NCBI RefSeq assembly: GCF_000517625.1
Contig: NZ_CP007055.1
Location: 2,170,001-2,234,000, forward strand
Reading direction: 5' to 3'
From: Halostagnicola larsenii XH-48
GTDB lineage: Archaea > Halobacteriota > Halobacteria > Halobacteriales > Natrialbaceae
DNA: 64,000 nucleotides
In this document: in pieces, positions 1-7,630 of the stretch
Numbering within the stretch: position 1 is the stretch's first letter
Layout of the letters: every line of letters begins with the position of its first letter
Translations under genes and position numbers: made by a program
Notes under the pieces: model-generated
Told to the model about the DNA's origin: nothing
The model's database searches: none
Seen by the model: only the letters and a program-made list of their open reading frames with translations

Positions 1-1
1 G

Positions 2-661
2 GCGACTACCGGCGACAACGAGACGCTCGTCCTCGGCGGAGAGAAACTGACGAGCGAGCGACTGCGGATTGCGGTCGACGAATCCATCGCGGCGGAAGGA
101 GCGCTTCCCGGCGGGCACACCCGGGTGACAGCGACGGCGAACGACGTACCCACGACGAACAGCGCGCCCGCGACGAGCGACGGCGTACTCCGCGCCGGCG
201 AACCGATCGTCGTCGCCGCGGCTCCGCGGGGTCCCGAGGGGTATCACGGCGGACTGGTCCGGACGTTCGTCGTCGACGGCGACGGCGGAGATTCCCGCCG
301 AGCGCACGTTGCACTGACGCAGGCGTTTCGATCCGTTCGGTCGATGCTAACCGACGCGACGCACTCGATAACGGCCGTCGAAGCCGACCTCGAGGCCGAG
401 ATTCGCGCGTACGGGTTCGGCGACGGCGACGACATCGAGACGCGCGTCACGGGCGTCGGACTCGAGCCTCGAGAAGCGCCTGCGGCCGCCGATGCGGACG
501 TTGGACCCGAAACCGTGGTCCGAATCGAAGCGGCGGTCCGCGTCGGCGGCGAACGGTCGGTTCGCCTCGCGGACCTTCTCGCACCTGGCCAGCCCGCACA
601 GTGGCTCGAGGCTCCGTCTCGGTCGCTGGATCCTGCAGCGTACGCGGACACGGAGCGGTGA
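2..661 (+). CDS. M24-family (Xaa-Pro peptidase-like) protein, 5' truncated by window edge, active site degenerate
   Basis: The frame is open from base 2, so the gene starts outside the window. About 219 residues remain. The fold signature of M24 'pita-bread' peptidases can be followed: 'GYHGGLVRTFVVDG' corresponds to the family's GY-x-D-x-TRTF segment, 'TGVGLEPREAP' to the GHG-x-GL-x-HE-x-P segment, and 'VVRIEAAVRVGGERSVRLADLL' to the terminal IEPG...RIED segment. However, the metal ligands are mostly gone: Asp is Gly in the first segment, His is Thr in the second, and the last Glu is Ala. This suggests a non-catalytic paralogue. The 3' end carries a short direct duplication over the stop codon. 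Family assignment is by motif reading only. Confidence 0.65.
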   Translation, partial: ATTGDNETLVLGGEKLTSERLRIAVDESIAAEGALPGGHTRVTATANDVPTTNSAPATSDGVLRAGEPIVVAAAPRGPEGYHGGLVRTFVVDGDGGDSRRAHVALTQAFRSVRSMLTDATHSITAVEADLEAEIRAYGFGDGDDIETRVTGVGLEPREAPAAADADVGPETVVRIEAAVRVGGERSVRLADLLAPGQPAQWLEAPSRSLDPAAYADTER

Positions 662-695
662 TACTTGCAGCGTACGCTGACGAAAGTGGTACTCG
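632..695. repeat. Direct duplication spanning a stop codon, 32-bp offset
   Basis: A 12-bp word, TGCAGCGTACGC, occurs at 634-645 and again at 666-677, with similar flanks. The stop codon of the upstream gene (659-661) lies inside the first copy. Confidence 0.6.
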
Positions 696-715
696 AATCC
701 GGCGTCTGGACCGAT

Positions 716-745
716 CAGAACAGCCCAGAACCGCTCAGAACCGAT
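716..745. repeat. Three tandem 10-bp units over the solA stop codon
   Basis: CAGAACAGCC, CAGAACCGCT and CAGAACCGAT follow one another without gaps. The minus-strand stop codon of the flavin oxidase (735-737) lies within this array. Confidence 0.6.
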
Positions 746-1865
746 CCAGCGAAAACATCCCGATGTCGTGTTCGGTTTCTCCCTCAAGCGTAAGGTCTGC
801 GAGCACCTCTCCGATCACGCTCGCGAACTTGAACCCGTGACCTGAAAACCCGGCACCGACGGCGACCTGCGGGTGGGCAGAGAGCGTATCGAGGACGAAA
901 TCGTCGTCCGGCGTATTCGTGAACAGACAGGTCTTCAGGCGCATCGTCGGCCCCGCGCCGTCCGGGAAGTACTCTTCGGCAAACTCCCGGAGGAGGCGTT
1001 CGTCCGCCTGCGTCGGCTCGCGTTCGAAGGCGTCGGGATCGACGTCGGTCTCCCGGTGATGGTACCGGCCGAACTTGAAGCCGGGAACGCCGTGGACGGG
1101 GAAACCGTAAAATCGTCCTTCGGGAACCTGCAGGTTCCAGACGGGATGGGCCTCGGGTTCGAAGTGATCGGGGACCTCGGGTTGGAGCCACGCCAAAACC
1201 TGTCGTTCGGGCACGACGATACCCTCGAGTTCGTCGAGGAATTTCGAGGCCCACGCGCCGGCCGTGACGACGAGCTTGTCGGCGTCGTAGGTCGCGTGAT
1301 CCGTTTCGACGGTGACGCCGCCGTCTCCCGTCTCCCGCCACCCGACGACGCGCTCTCGGGCCCGGATCGTCGCTCCGGCGTCGTGGGCTCGATTGACGTG
1401 GGCGACGATACACTGTTCGGGAACGAGAAAGCCGCCGTCGGGCTGATACACCGCCTCGTAGTCCTCCGGAAGCTGATACCCCGGATAGCGATCGGAGAGA
1501 TCCGCACTCGAGAGCGCTTCGTACTCGAGACCGTGCTCTTCGCACGAACGACGCGAGCCCTCGACGAGGTCGCTCCCGGCCGGTCCGGCGTCGATCGATC
1601 CGATCTGGTAGAAGAGTTGCTGATCGTGGCCTGCCTCGAGGTCCGCCCAGAGGTCGTACGCCCGCTGGAGCAAGGGAACGTACGCGGGGTCCTCGTAGTA
1701 CGCCAGCCGGATGATACGCGTCACGCCGTGAGAGGAGCCATACCCGTGGGGGACGTCGTATCGCTCGAGTCCGAGGACGTTCGCCCCCCGTTCGGCGAGG
1801 TGAGAGATCGTCGCGGCACCCATCCCGCCGACACCGAGGACGATCGCGTCGTACCGATCGGTCAT
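735..1865 (-). CDS. solA: N-methyl-L-tryptophan oxidase / sarcosine oxidase-type FAD enzyme
   Basis: A 376-residue monomeric sarcosine oxidase family protein. It oxidatively demethylates N-methyl amino acids using FAD and releases formaldehyde, an amino acid and H2O2. The N-terminal dinucleotide fold is 'AIVLGVGGMGAATISHLAERG'. 'CLFTNTPDDDF' near residue 313 contains the Cys that carries covalent FAD in the family (Cys315 in the Bacillus enzyme). The C-terminal 'GAGFSGHGFKFA' is also typical. I chose ATG 1865 because the fold begins immediately after it; the frame stays open upstream to 1904. Substrate (sarcosine, N-methyltryptophan or another secondary amine) cannot be decided. The gene stands alone, with no obvious operon partner. 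Confidence 0.88.
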   Translation of the reverse strand: MTDRYDAIVLGVGGMGAATISHLAERGANVLGLERYDVPHGYGSSHGVTRIIRLAYYEDPAYVPLLQRAYDLWADLEAGHDQQLFYQIGSIDAGPAGSDLVEGSRRSCEEHGLEYEALSSADLSDRYPGYQLPEDYEAVYQPDGGFLVPEQCIVAHVNRAHDAGATIRARERVVGWRETGDGGVTVETDHATYDADKLVVTAGAWASKFLDELEGIVVPERQVLAWLQPEVPDHFEPEAHPVWNLQVPEGRFYGFPVHGVPGFKFGRYHHRETDVDPDAFEREPTQADERLLREFAEEYFPDGAGPTMRLKTCLFTNTPDDDFVLDTLSAHPQVAVGAGFSGHGFKFASVIGEVLADLTLEGETEHDIGMFSLDRF

Positions 1866-1914
1866 GCGCCGACCTATCACGTCACGGACGAAAACGCTTC
1901 TCACTCCGGGTCGA

Positions 1915-2361
1915 TCATTCGGCTGAATCGTCGCCAGCGGAGGGGTCGTTCGCCGACCGCTCTCGAAGGCGGCGTTTCTGCCGGCGTTCGCTCACGTGGT
2001 CGAGACCGTCGGCCAACTCGTCTCTCACTTCGCCCTCGAATCGATCGAGTTCCTCGAGAAAGGTCTCGGAGAACTCCTCGACGAGTTCGAACGTCCACTG
2101 ATCGCTGACCGCGCCCGCCGGGAGGTGCTGGTCTCGCAGTTCGTCGGCCCACGGGTCGTGACCCGCGTCTCGGAGCCGGACTTCCGCGTCCGCCATTCGG
2201 TCCATCGCGTGCCCGAGCTGATGGTGAAACGTCAGTAACGTACCGTAGGCCCGGTAGACGTGCTCGATTCCCAACTGGAGATTGTGAAGCGCGTCGAGTT
2301 CCGCCTCGCTCAACTCGAGGTCGTCGGCCCCGTTGGTCGGTGTGATATCTGAATCGTCCAT
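1915..2361 (-). CDS. Conserved haloarchaeal hypothetical protein, helical and acidic
   Basis: 148 residues, almost entirely helical in appearance, with many Glu/Asp/Leu and a basic patch near the C-terminus ('ERRQKRRLRER'). It has no signal peptide or membrane segment. Histidines cluster in 'YGTLLTFHHQLGHAMDRM', which resembles a helical bundle, but no metal motif is convincing. ATG 2361 was chosen over an upstream start at 2439 because the upstream stretch is not protein-like. I do not recognise a function. Confidence 0.7.
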   Translation of the reverse strand: MDDSDITPTNGADDLELSEAELDALHNLQLGIEHVYRAYGTLLTFHHQLGHAMDRMADAEVRLRDAGHDPWADELRDQHLPAGAVSDQWTFELVEEFSETFLEELDRFEGEVRDELADGLDHVSERRQKRRLRERSANDPSAGDDSAE

Positions 2362-2434
2362 CGTACCTGTCTGACGACGAGCGGCGGCAAAACAGTTACA
2401 GACCCAATCTCCGGACCCGGACCATCGGTGACGG

Positions 2435-2548
2435 GTCAAACCGGTGCAGCAAGTCGGTCAGCACAGTCAGATCAAGCCAACATAGCCAACTCAGACCGGT
2501 GCAGTCGGACCAGACCGGTACAGCCAGATCAGACCGTAACAGTCGAAT
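2435..2548. repeat. Degenerate tandem array, six 19-bp units
   Basis: Six consecutive 19-bp units with consensus CAGACCGGTACAGTCAGAT. The last three (2492-2510, 2511-2529, 2530-2548) are closely alike; the first three are more decayed. The array fills the spacer between two minus-strand genes, just past the stop codon of the FNT-Usp gene. Confidence 0.8.
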
Positions 2549-2563
2549 TCGGTCGACGGTTGG

Positions 2564-4456
2564 TTAGCGACGCCCGAACAATCGCTCGTAGAGACTCCGC
2601 TTGGTCGGCCGTTCGGCGAGGACGATCGATTTATCGATTTTCTCGATGATATCGAGGTGTAACGACCCCGAGACGAGCCTCGAGAGAAGTCCTCGTTCGG
2701 TCGCACCGATGACGAGCATCGTCTGGTCGTCGACGGCTCGACAGATCGCACCCTCGACATCGCCGGAGTCGTCGACCGCGAGCGTGGCATCGTCCAGCCC
2801 GTGTTCGGCGGACCACTCCTGTAAGAACTGCTCGCCCGCCTCGCGCTCGTCCGGGCCGTCGACGATGTGCAACAGCGTTATCTCCGAACCGGTTCCCGAC
2901 CGGAGCAGTTTGACGACCTCGGCGCTCAGATCGGAATCCGGGCCGCCGGCGGTCGGAAGCAAGATTCTCGAGGCGTCCAGATCACGTTCCCGGAGGACCA
3001 GAAAGTCACAGGGCAGTTGCTGTGTCAGTTCGCCGAGCGGTCGTTCGGCCCTTGCGGCGTCCCACAGGTCGTTGACTGCCCAGTTCATCACGACGAGGTC
3101 GGTGTGCTTTCGCTCTGCGGTCCTGAAGATCTCCTCGAACGAACGGTAGGTGACGACCGTCGACGTCTCGACCTCGACGTTGTAGCTTTCGACCGTTTCG
3201 CGGATCCCCTCAAGCTGGCTGTCCGACTCGTCGATGATCTGCTGGCGCTGGTTCATGCTGTAGCCTGCGATCGTCTGGTCGGGAAGCTGAACGATGTGGA
3301 CGACGTGGACGACCGCGGACTCCTTCTGGCTGGCGAGCGTGCTCGCGAAGTTGACGAGCGCCGACTCGGTTCGCGGGTTGGCGATCGGAACGAGGATGCG
3401 AAACGTATCGGGGTCCGCCGCGGTCTCCTCGACGGTGTCGATCAGGGGGACGAACGAGCGACCAGCGATACCGCCTAACAGCCATTCGGTCGGGGTGAGA
3501 CGCGAATCCGCCCCGCCAAATCGCGCAGACTCGAGGCGCTCCTCGCTAGTCTGATAGTAGTTAACGATGGTCACTAACACGACGCCGCCGATGGTGTTGC
3601 CGAGCAACACGGGGAGGACGAATCCCGTCAGTCCCGGGAGCAGGCCGAGTTCGCCGATGAAGACGACGTAGGCCATCTCGGTAAAGGAGGTGACCACGTG
3701 AAAGAGGTTCCCCAGCGGGATCGCGAGGAACGCGAGGTAGACGACGACGAGCCGCGAGATCGTATCGCGGGAGGCGAAACTCACCCAGACGACGCCGGCG
3801 ACGATGAGTCCGGCGAAGGCCGCCTTGAAGAACAGGTCCAACCACGCCGTCTCCGCGCCGTGGGTTCCGAGGTAGACCGCCGCCTCAGCCGCTTCGGGCG
3901 AGAAGACGCCGCCCCACGCGAGCACCGCCGCGCCGATCGTCCCCCCGATGAAGTTGCCGATGATGACGATCAACCAGTGGCGAAGCAGTGCCGGGACGCT
4001 CGCCAGCCGCTCTAGCGTGAGCGCGACCGGCGGAAGCGTGTTCTCGGTGTAGAGTTGATAGCCGCCGATGATGATGTAGATGAAGCCGAGTGGGTACAAC
4101 AGCGCACTCAGAATCGGGTGGCCGTCAGTCGACCCGTACAGCGACGAGTACAGCAACACCGTAATAGAAATCGCAAGTCCGGCCGCAATGCTGCTGAACA
4201 GCAGTTCGCGATTCCCGGAGGTTATCTCCTCGTCCGCGGCCGCGACGATCCGCTGAAACACTTCGTCGGATGAAAAGCGATCCCGAACGACCGCTCCGAC
4301 CGCCGGCGCCCCGCTTCTGGACCGCTCGACCGCATCCCGAACCGCATCCACCTCCGCTTCCGCCTCCGCTTGCGCGTCTGCCTCCGCTTGCGCGTCTGCC
4401 TCCGCTTGCGCATCCGCGACCGAATCCGCCTCTTCGGAGGACTCAAAATCACTCAT
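2564..4456 (-). CDS. Formate/nitrite transporter-family channel fused to two UspA domains
   Basis: 630 residues. Residues 1 to about 60 are an acidic Ala/Asp/Glu/Gln-rich leader with three exact ADAQAE repeats. Residues about 70-320 form an FNT-type channel with six hydrophobic segments and paired pore motifs 'GNFIGGTIGA' and 'LGNTIGGVVL'. The C-terminal half has two universal-stress (UspA-like) domains. The first lacks an obvious ATP loop. The second has 'GATERGLLSRLVSGS', which fits the G-2x-G-9x-GS nucleotide pattern. FNT proteins move small monovalent anions such as formate or nitrite; the Usp part may sense nucleotide state and gate the channel (inference). ATG 4456 is preferred to the TTG at 4468. 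No transport partner genes lie nearby. Confidence 0.85.
   Translation of the reverse strand: MSDFESSEEADSVADAQAEADAQAEADAQAEAEAEVDAVRDAVERSRSGAPAVGAVVRDRFSSDEVFQRIVAAADEEITSGNRELLFSSIAAGLAISITVLLYSSLYGSTDGHPILSALLYPLGFIYIIIGGYQLYTENTLPPVALTLERLASVPALLRHWLIVIIGNFIGGTIGAAVLAWGGVFSPEAAEAAVYLGTHGAETAWLDLFFKAAFAGLIVAGVVWVSFASRDTISRLVVVYLAFLAIPLGNLFHVVTSFTEMAYVVFIGELGLLPGLTGFVLPVLLGNTIGGVVLVTIVNYYQTSEERLESARFGGADSRLTPTEWLLGGIAGRSFVPLIDTVEETAADPDTFRILVPIANPRTESALVNFASTLASQKESAVVHVVHIVQLPDQTIAGYSMNQRQQIIDESDSQLEGIRETVESYNVEVETSTVVTYRSFEEIFRTAERKHTDLVVMNWAVNDLWDAARAERPLGELTQQLPCDFLVLRERDLDASRILLPTAGGPDSDLSAEVVKLLRSGTGSEITLLHIVDGPDEREAGEQFLQEWSAEHGLDDATLAVDDSGDVEGAICRAVDDQTMLVIGATERGLLSRLVSGSLHLDIIEKIDKSIVLAERPTKRSLYERLFGRR
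4362..4415. repeat. In-frame 18-bp minisatellite, three units
   Basis: Three 18-bp units (4362-4379, 4380-4397, 4398-4415); the first two are identical and the third differs at its end. They encode ADAQAE repeats in the N-terminus of the FNT-Usp protein. Confidence 0.85.
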
Positions 4457-4603
4457 TGGGTGAGTCAAATGAGTAAAGCGACTAAGCGTTTGGCTTTTGA
4501 AACAGTGAAACTCCCACCATGGGACGCCGAAACAAGCGGGTACTCGAGCCGAGTGTTGTTCGAACCGACTCTCGTTCGACGAACCGGCTGCTGAAACGAG
4601 TTG

Positions 4604-5878
4604 TCAATCCGCACTCGTCCACGTCTCGCCGATTGCCGGTGCGCTCGCGTCGAACCCGTCTTCGGACAACTCGGCCGCGAACGCCTGACAGCGATCACCG
4701 TGGACCGCGAGCACCTCCGTGTCTCGGTATGATTCGAGAAAGGCCAGAAGGCCGTCCCGATCGGCGTGGGCCGACAGGTCGTAGGCCTCGGTCTGGGCGC
4801 TGACCGGCATCATCCGGCCGTCGATCTCAGCGCTGCCCGTCTCGAGGAGGTCCCGGCCCGGCGTCCCCTCGACCTGGTAGCCCGTCATGGCGATTTTGTT
4901 CGTCGGGTGGCCCCGGACCGCCGGAACGTAGGTCATCGCGGGACCGCCGTGGAGCATCCCGCTCGTGGTGACGATCACGGTGTTTTGCTCGGCGATTCGC
5001 TTTCGCTGGCCGTCGCGGCCGGTGACGAACCGAGCGTTGCCCTTCGCCCGGCGCAGCAGGTCCGGATCGCGGAGGAACTCGCGGTTTCGATCCCGCAGAA
5101 ACAGCTCCGTCACGCGCTTGCCCATGCCGTCGACGTAACACTCGAGGTCGTGTTGTTCGCAGAGACAGAGCAGTTCCTGCGTTCGACCGATCGCGAATGC
5201 GGGGACCACGACGGTGCCACCTTCCCAAATCGTCTGTTCGACGCTTTCGACGAACGCGGCCTCGATCGACTCGCGCGGCGGTCGCGTCGTGTCCGAGTAG
5301 GTGCTCTCACAGACGACCACGTCAGCGTCCGGGCGAACGGTCGTTCCCGAAACCAGTTGCTGGGATTCCGTCTGGAAGTCGCCCGTATAGAGGAGTCTGG
5401 TATCCCCGTCGTCGACGAGAACGTGTGCGCTGCCGACGATGTGGCCCGCGTCGAAGAACGTGATCTCGTAGCCGGCGACCTCGAAGGACTCGCGGTAGCC
5501 GTGCGTTTCCGACACCTGACTCACCCGCGCGAGTTCGGCTTCGGTGAACGGGCAGTCGTAGCTCCCACCGTGCCGGGCCGGCCCGTTCGAGGTAACGCCG
5601 TGGAGTTTCAGCGTGTCTCGAGCCAGCACCGTCGCGAGGTCTCGAGTTGGCGGCGTCCAGTGGATTTCCGGGCGAGCGTCCCCTGACAGAAGCGACGGGA
5701 GCGATCCGACGTGATCGAGGTGGCCGTGACTGAGGACAACCGCCTCGGGATCGACATCGCCGACGGGAAACGACGGCGGGTTGCCCGAATCCATGCCGAA
5801 ATCGAGCAACAGCGTCCCGTCGATCACAAGCGCGCTTCGGCCGACCTCGCCGGCACCGCCGCGAAACTCGAGTTCCAT
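4604..5878 (-). CDS. Beta-CASP metallo-beta-lactamase ribonuclease
   Basis: 424 residues. The metallo-beta-lactamase signature 'LSHGHLDHVGS' lies near residue 50. Later motifs include 'DAGHIVGSAHVLV' and 'YTGDF'. The beta-CASP part is recognisable by 'VVVPAFAIGRTQELLCL', 'YDLSAHADRDGLL' and 'VHGD'. This layout is typical of archaeal CPSF-like and RNase J-like nucleases acting on RNA 5' or 3' ends. There are no N-terminal KH domains, so it is not the aCPSF1 type. It is the last gene of a minus-strand operon, 9 bp after the upstream membrane-protein gene. Whether it is an exo- or endonuclease cannot be read from sequence. Confidence 0.88.
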   Translation of the reverse strand: MELEFRGGAGEVGRSALVIDGTLLLDFGMDSGNPPSFPVGDVDPEAVVLSHGHLDHVGSLPSLLSGDARPEIHWTPPTRDLATVLARDTLKLHGVTSNGPARHGGSYDCPFTEAELARVSQVSETHGYRESFEVAGYEITFFDAGHIVGSAHVLVDDGDTRLLYTGDFQTESQQLVSGTTVRPDADVVVCESTYSDTTRPPRESIEAAFVESVEQTIWEGGTVVVPAFAIGRTQELLCLCEQHDLECYVDGMGKRVTELFLRDRNREFLRDPDLLRRAKGNARFVTGRDGQRKRIAEQNTVIVTTSGMLHGGPAMTYVPAVRGHPTNKIAMTGYQVEGTPGRDLLETGSAEIDGRMMPVSAQTEAYDLSAHADRDGLLAFLESYRDTEVLAVHGDRCQAFAAELSEDGFDASAPAIGETWTSAD

Positions 5879-5887
5879 CTGGCGATC

Positions 5888-6226
5888 CTACCGGTTCGAG
5901 CGGTTTTCGTCCATCGGTTCGCTCGAGCCGGCGGCCTCGGCCACCCCGATGAGATAGACGTCGAGCAGACAGACGAGCAACACCGCGAGCGGGACGGCCA
6001 CGTCGGTGTAGGCCACCGAACCGAGTTGGAGCGCCGTTACGACGAACGGGTCGCCTGGCTCGACGGCGCCTCTGATCGTCCGCGCGCTCAAAAACGCAAG
6101 CGCCAGCGCGTACAGGGAAAACCAGGCGATCCCGCGACGCCACTTGCCGAGATACCAGTGTCCAACGCCGGCGATGAGCACGGTACAGACGTACGCCGGC
6201 CAACGCGGGCGAGCATAGTCACTCAT
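5888..6226 (-). CDS. Small multi-pass membrane protein, haloarchaeal hypothetical
   Basis: 112 residues with about four hydrophobic stretches: near 10-27 ('AYVCTVLIAGVGHWYLG'), 31-48, 62-80 and 80-97. The charged tail 'SSEPMDENRSNR' is probably cytoplasmic. The start overlaps the end of the upstream gene by 8 bp, which implies translational coupling. The GHWYLGKWRRG turn recalls small TM2-like or DUF-type membrane proteins, but I cannot name a family. It lies between a prenyl-synthase-like gene and a beta-CASP nuclease. Confidence 0.75.
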   Translation of the reverse strand: MSDYARPRWPAYVCTVLIAGVGHWYLGKWRRGIAWFSLYALALAFLSARTIRGAVEPGDPFVVTALQLGSVAYTDVAVPLAVLLVCLLDVYLIGVAEAAGSSEPMDENRSNR

Positions 6227-7253
6227 CGGAGACGAGGACGCCCTCGAACGGGATCCGCGTCGCCCGCTCGAGTCGGACTCGGGGGGCGAGTCCGGATCGG
6301 TCGTCGCGTTCGGACCCGCGATCCGACAGGCTCCCGGCGGGATGAGACGATCCAGCGGTTTCGGGATCTGGCTCGGCCGTTTCGAGCGCCCGATCGTTCG
6401 GGGCTATCGTCTCGATCGTGTCCAAAGCGGCGCGAGCGCTCTCGAGTTCGCGCTCGAGCAGTTGCGCCTGATCCACTCCGTTAGGAGACTCGACAGGCGA
6501 TCCAGCGTTTTCAGCCGGTGTCGGATCACCAGCGTCCGCTTCCGTGAGCCGGTCCGAGAGGATGTGGGTCGCGACCGATTGCGGTGATTCGGCCGTGGGA
6601 GCTGCCGACTCGGAAGCGGCCATCGCAATCGCCCGCGAAAGCGAAGTTCCGTAGGTTCGGACCGATTCGCGGACGGTTTCGGTCGCACCGACCGCCGTCG
6701 CGCCGAGTTCGGCGGCGACACCCGCGAGTATCGCAGTCGGCGTGGCGTCGGTCGGCGTGGTCGTCCACGACGTGTCCGCCGGTGAGGAGCGATCGAGGTC
6801 AGCCGGATCGCTGTCGGGGACGACGTACGCCCGCGCCAACGCGTTCGATCCCCTCGTGAGCGCGCGAAACAGTTCGAGGCGGCTGGTCTCGTCCGTCGAT
6901 ACCTCACCGATCGATGAATGCGCGAACGCGTGGAGGTAATCGCCCGCGAGAATAGCTGCGTCCCGATCCGTTGCACTCGTATAGCGGTCGTTCTGGAGCA
7001 GGTCGTTCCGAAGCCGGACGTAGCCCTGGAGCGGTTCGATGACGAGCGATAGCGACTCGAGAGTCTGTTCTGACGGGCGCTCGCTCGAGACGACCGCGGC
7101 GCTCGCTCGAGAGAGGGCGACCGGAAACGATCGGTCGACGGGCTCGAGCGCGTCGAACGCGACTGATCGGATGTCCGGAGAGAGCGCAGGTACTGTTCGG
7201 TCGAATCGGTCGGCAATCGTTTCTCGGGCGGGTGTGGAGGTATGTTCGGTCAT
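6219..7253 (-). CDS. Degenerate trans-prenyl-synthase-like protein (haloarchaeal DUF)
   Basis: 344 residues. Residues 95-112, 'TDRDAAILAGDYLHAFAH', match the segment following the first aspartate motif in polyprenyl diphosphate synthases (A-I-L-x-GD-x-L). 'AILAGVAAELGATAVG' and 'YGTSLSRAIAMAA' (about 174-212) match the later helices. The catalytic DDxxD motifs are absent: 'RLRNDLLQND' replaces the first and nothing acidic replaces the second. The C-terminal ~110 residues are low-complexity and polar. The fold is probably an isoprenoid-synthase bundle without normal catalysis. It overlaps both neighbours by 4 and 8 bp, so it sits in the middle of a coupled operon. I believe this corresponds to a haloarchaeal DUF7114-type family, but that label is from memory. 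Confidence 0.7.
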   Translation of the reverse strand: MTEHTSTPARETIADRFDRTVPALSPDIRSVAFDALEPVDRSFPVALSRASAAVVSSERPSEQTLESLSLVIEPLQGYVRLRNDLLQNDRYTSATDRDAAILAGDYLHAFAHSSIGEVSTDETSRLELFRALTRGSNALARAYVVPDSDPADLDRSSPADTSWTTTPTDATPTAILAGVAAELGATAVGATETVRESVRTYGTSLSRAIAMAASESAAPTAESPQSVATHILSDRLTEADAGDPTPAENAGSPVESPNGVDQAQLLERELESARAALDTIETIAPNDRALETAEPDPETAGSSHPAGSLSDRGSERDDRSGLAPRVRLERATRIPFEGVLVSDE

Positions 7254-7630
7254 GGTCGATCACCTGCTACTGTCGGCGGTATCGGCGACGACGGATTCGG
7301 CGCGTCGGCGAACGAGCGTGTTCGACGACGACAGAGCGAACGCAGCGCTTCGTTCGCCCACCCGTCAGGGAAACGCACGAACGAGCGTGCGAGTGTCTGC
7401 GCCCACGTTGCAAATAGCAGGAACGCTCCCACGACCAACGTACGTGCCGTCGTGAGTAGCGAGGGGAACTCGGTCATCACTGGACGCCGCCTAAGAACGG
7501 TCGAGACTGCGCCAGCGACACTCGCCGTCAACCCAGCGGTTATCGCTACCGGGAACGCGTCGGCGAATCGGTCGCCTGACCGGCGGCGTGGTTCGAACCT
7601 ACTCCGGGAACGTTCACTGGGAGTGCTCAT
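7250..7630 (-). CDS. Small two-pass membrane protein, hypothetical
   Basis: 126 residues. It has a basic, Arg-rich N-terminus, then hydrophobic stretches near 27-45 ('AFPVAITAGLTASVAGAVS') and 58-80, then an Arg/Pro-rich tail. ATG 7630 was chosen because it lies inside the 3' end of the tetR gene (17-bp overlap); the frame also stays open upstream within tetR. Its stop codon overlaps the start of the next gene by 4 bp. Position directly behind a TetR regulator suggests regulated co-expression. No family recognised. Confidence 0.6.
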   Translation of the reverse strand: MSTPSERSRSRFEPRRRSGDRFADAFPVAITAGLTASVAGAVSTVLRRRPVMTEFPSLLTTARTLVVGAFLLFATWAQTLARSFVRFPDGWANEALRSLCRRRTRSFADAPNPSSPIPPTVAGDRP

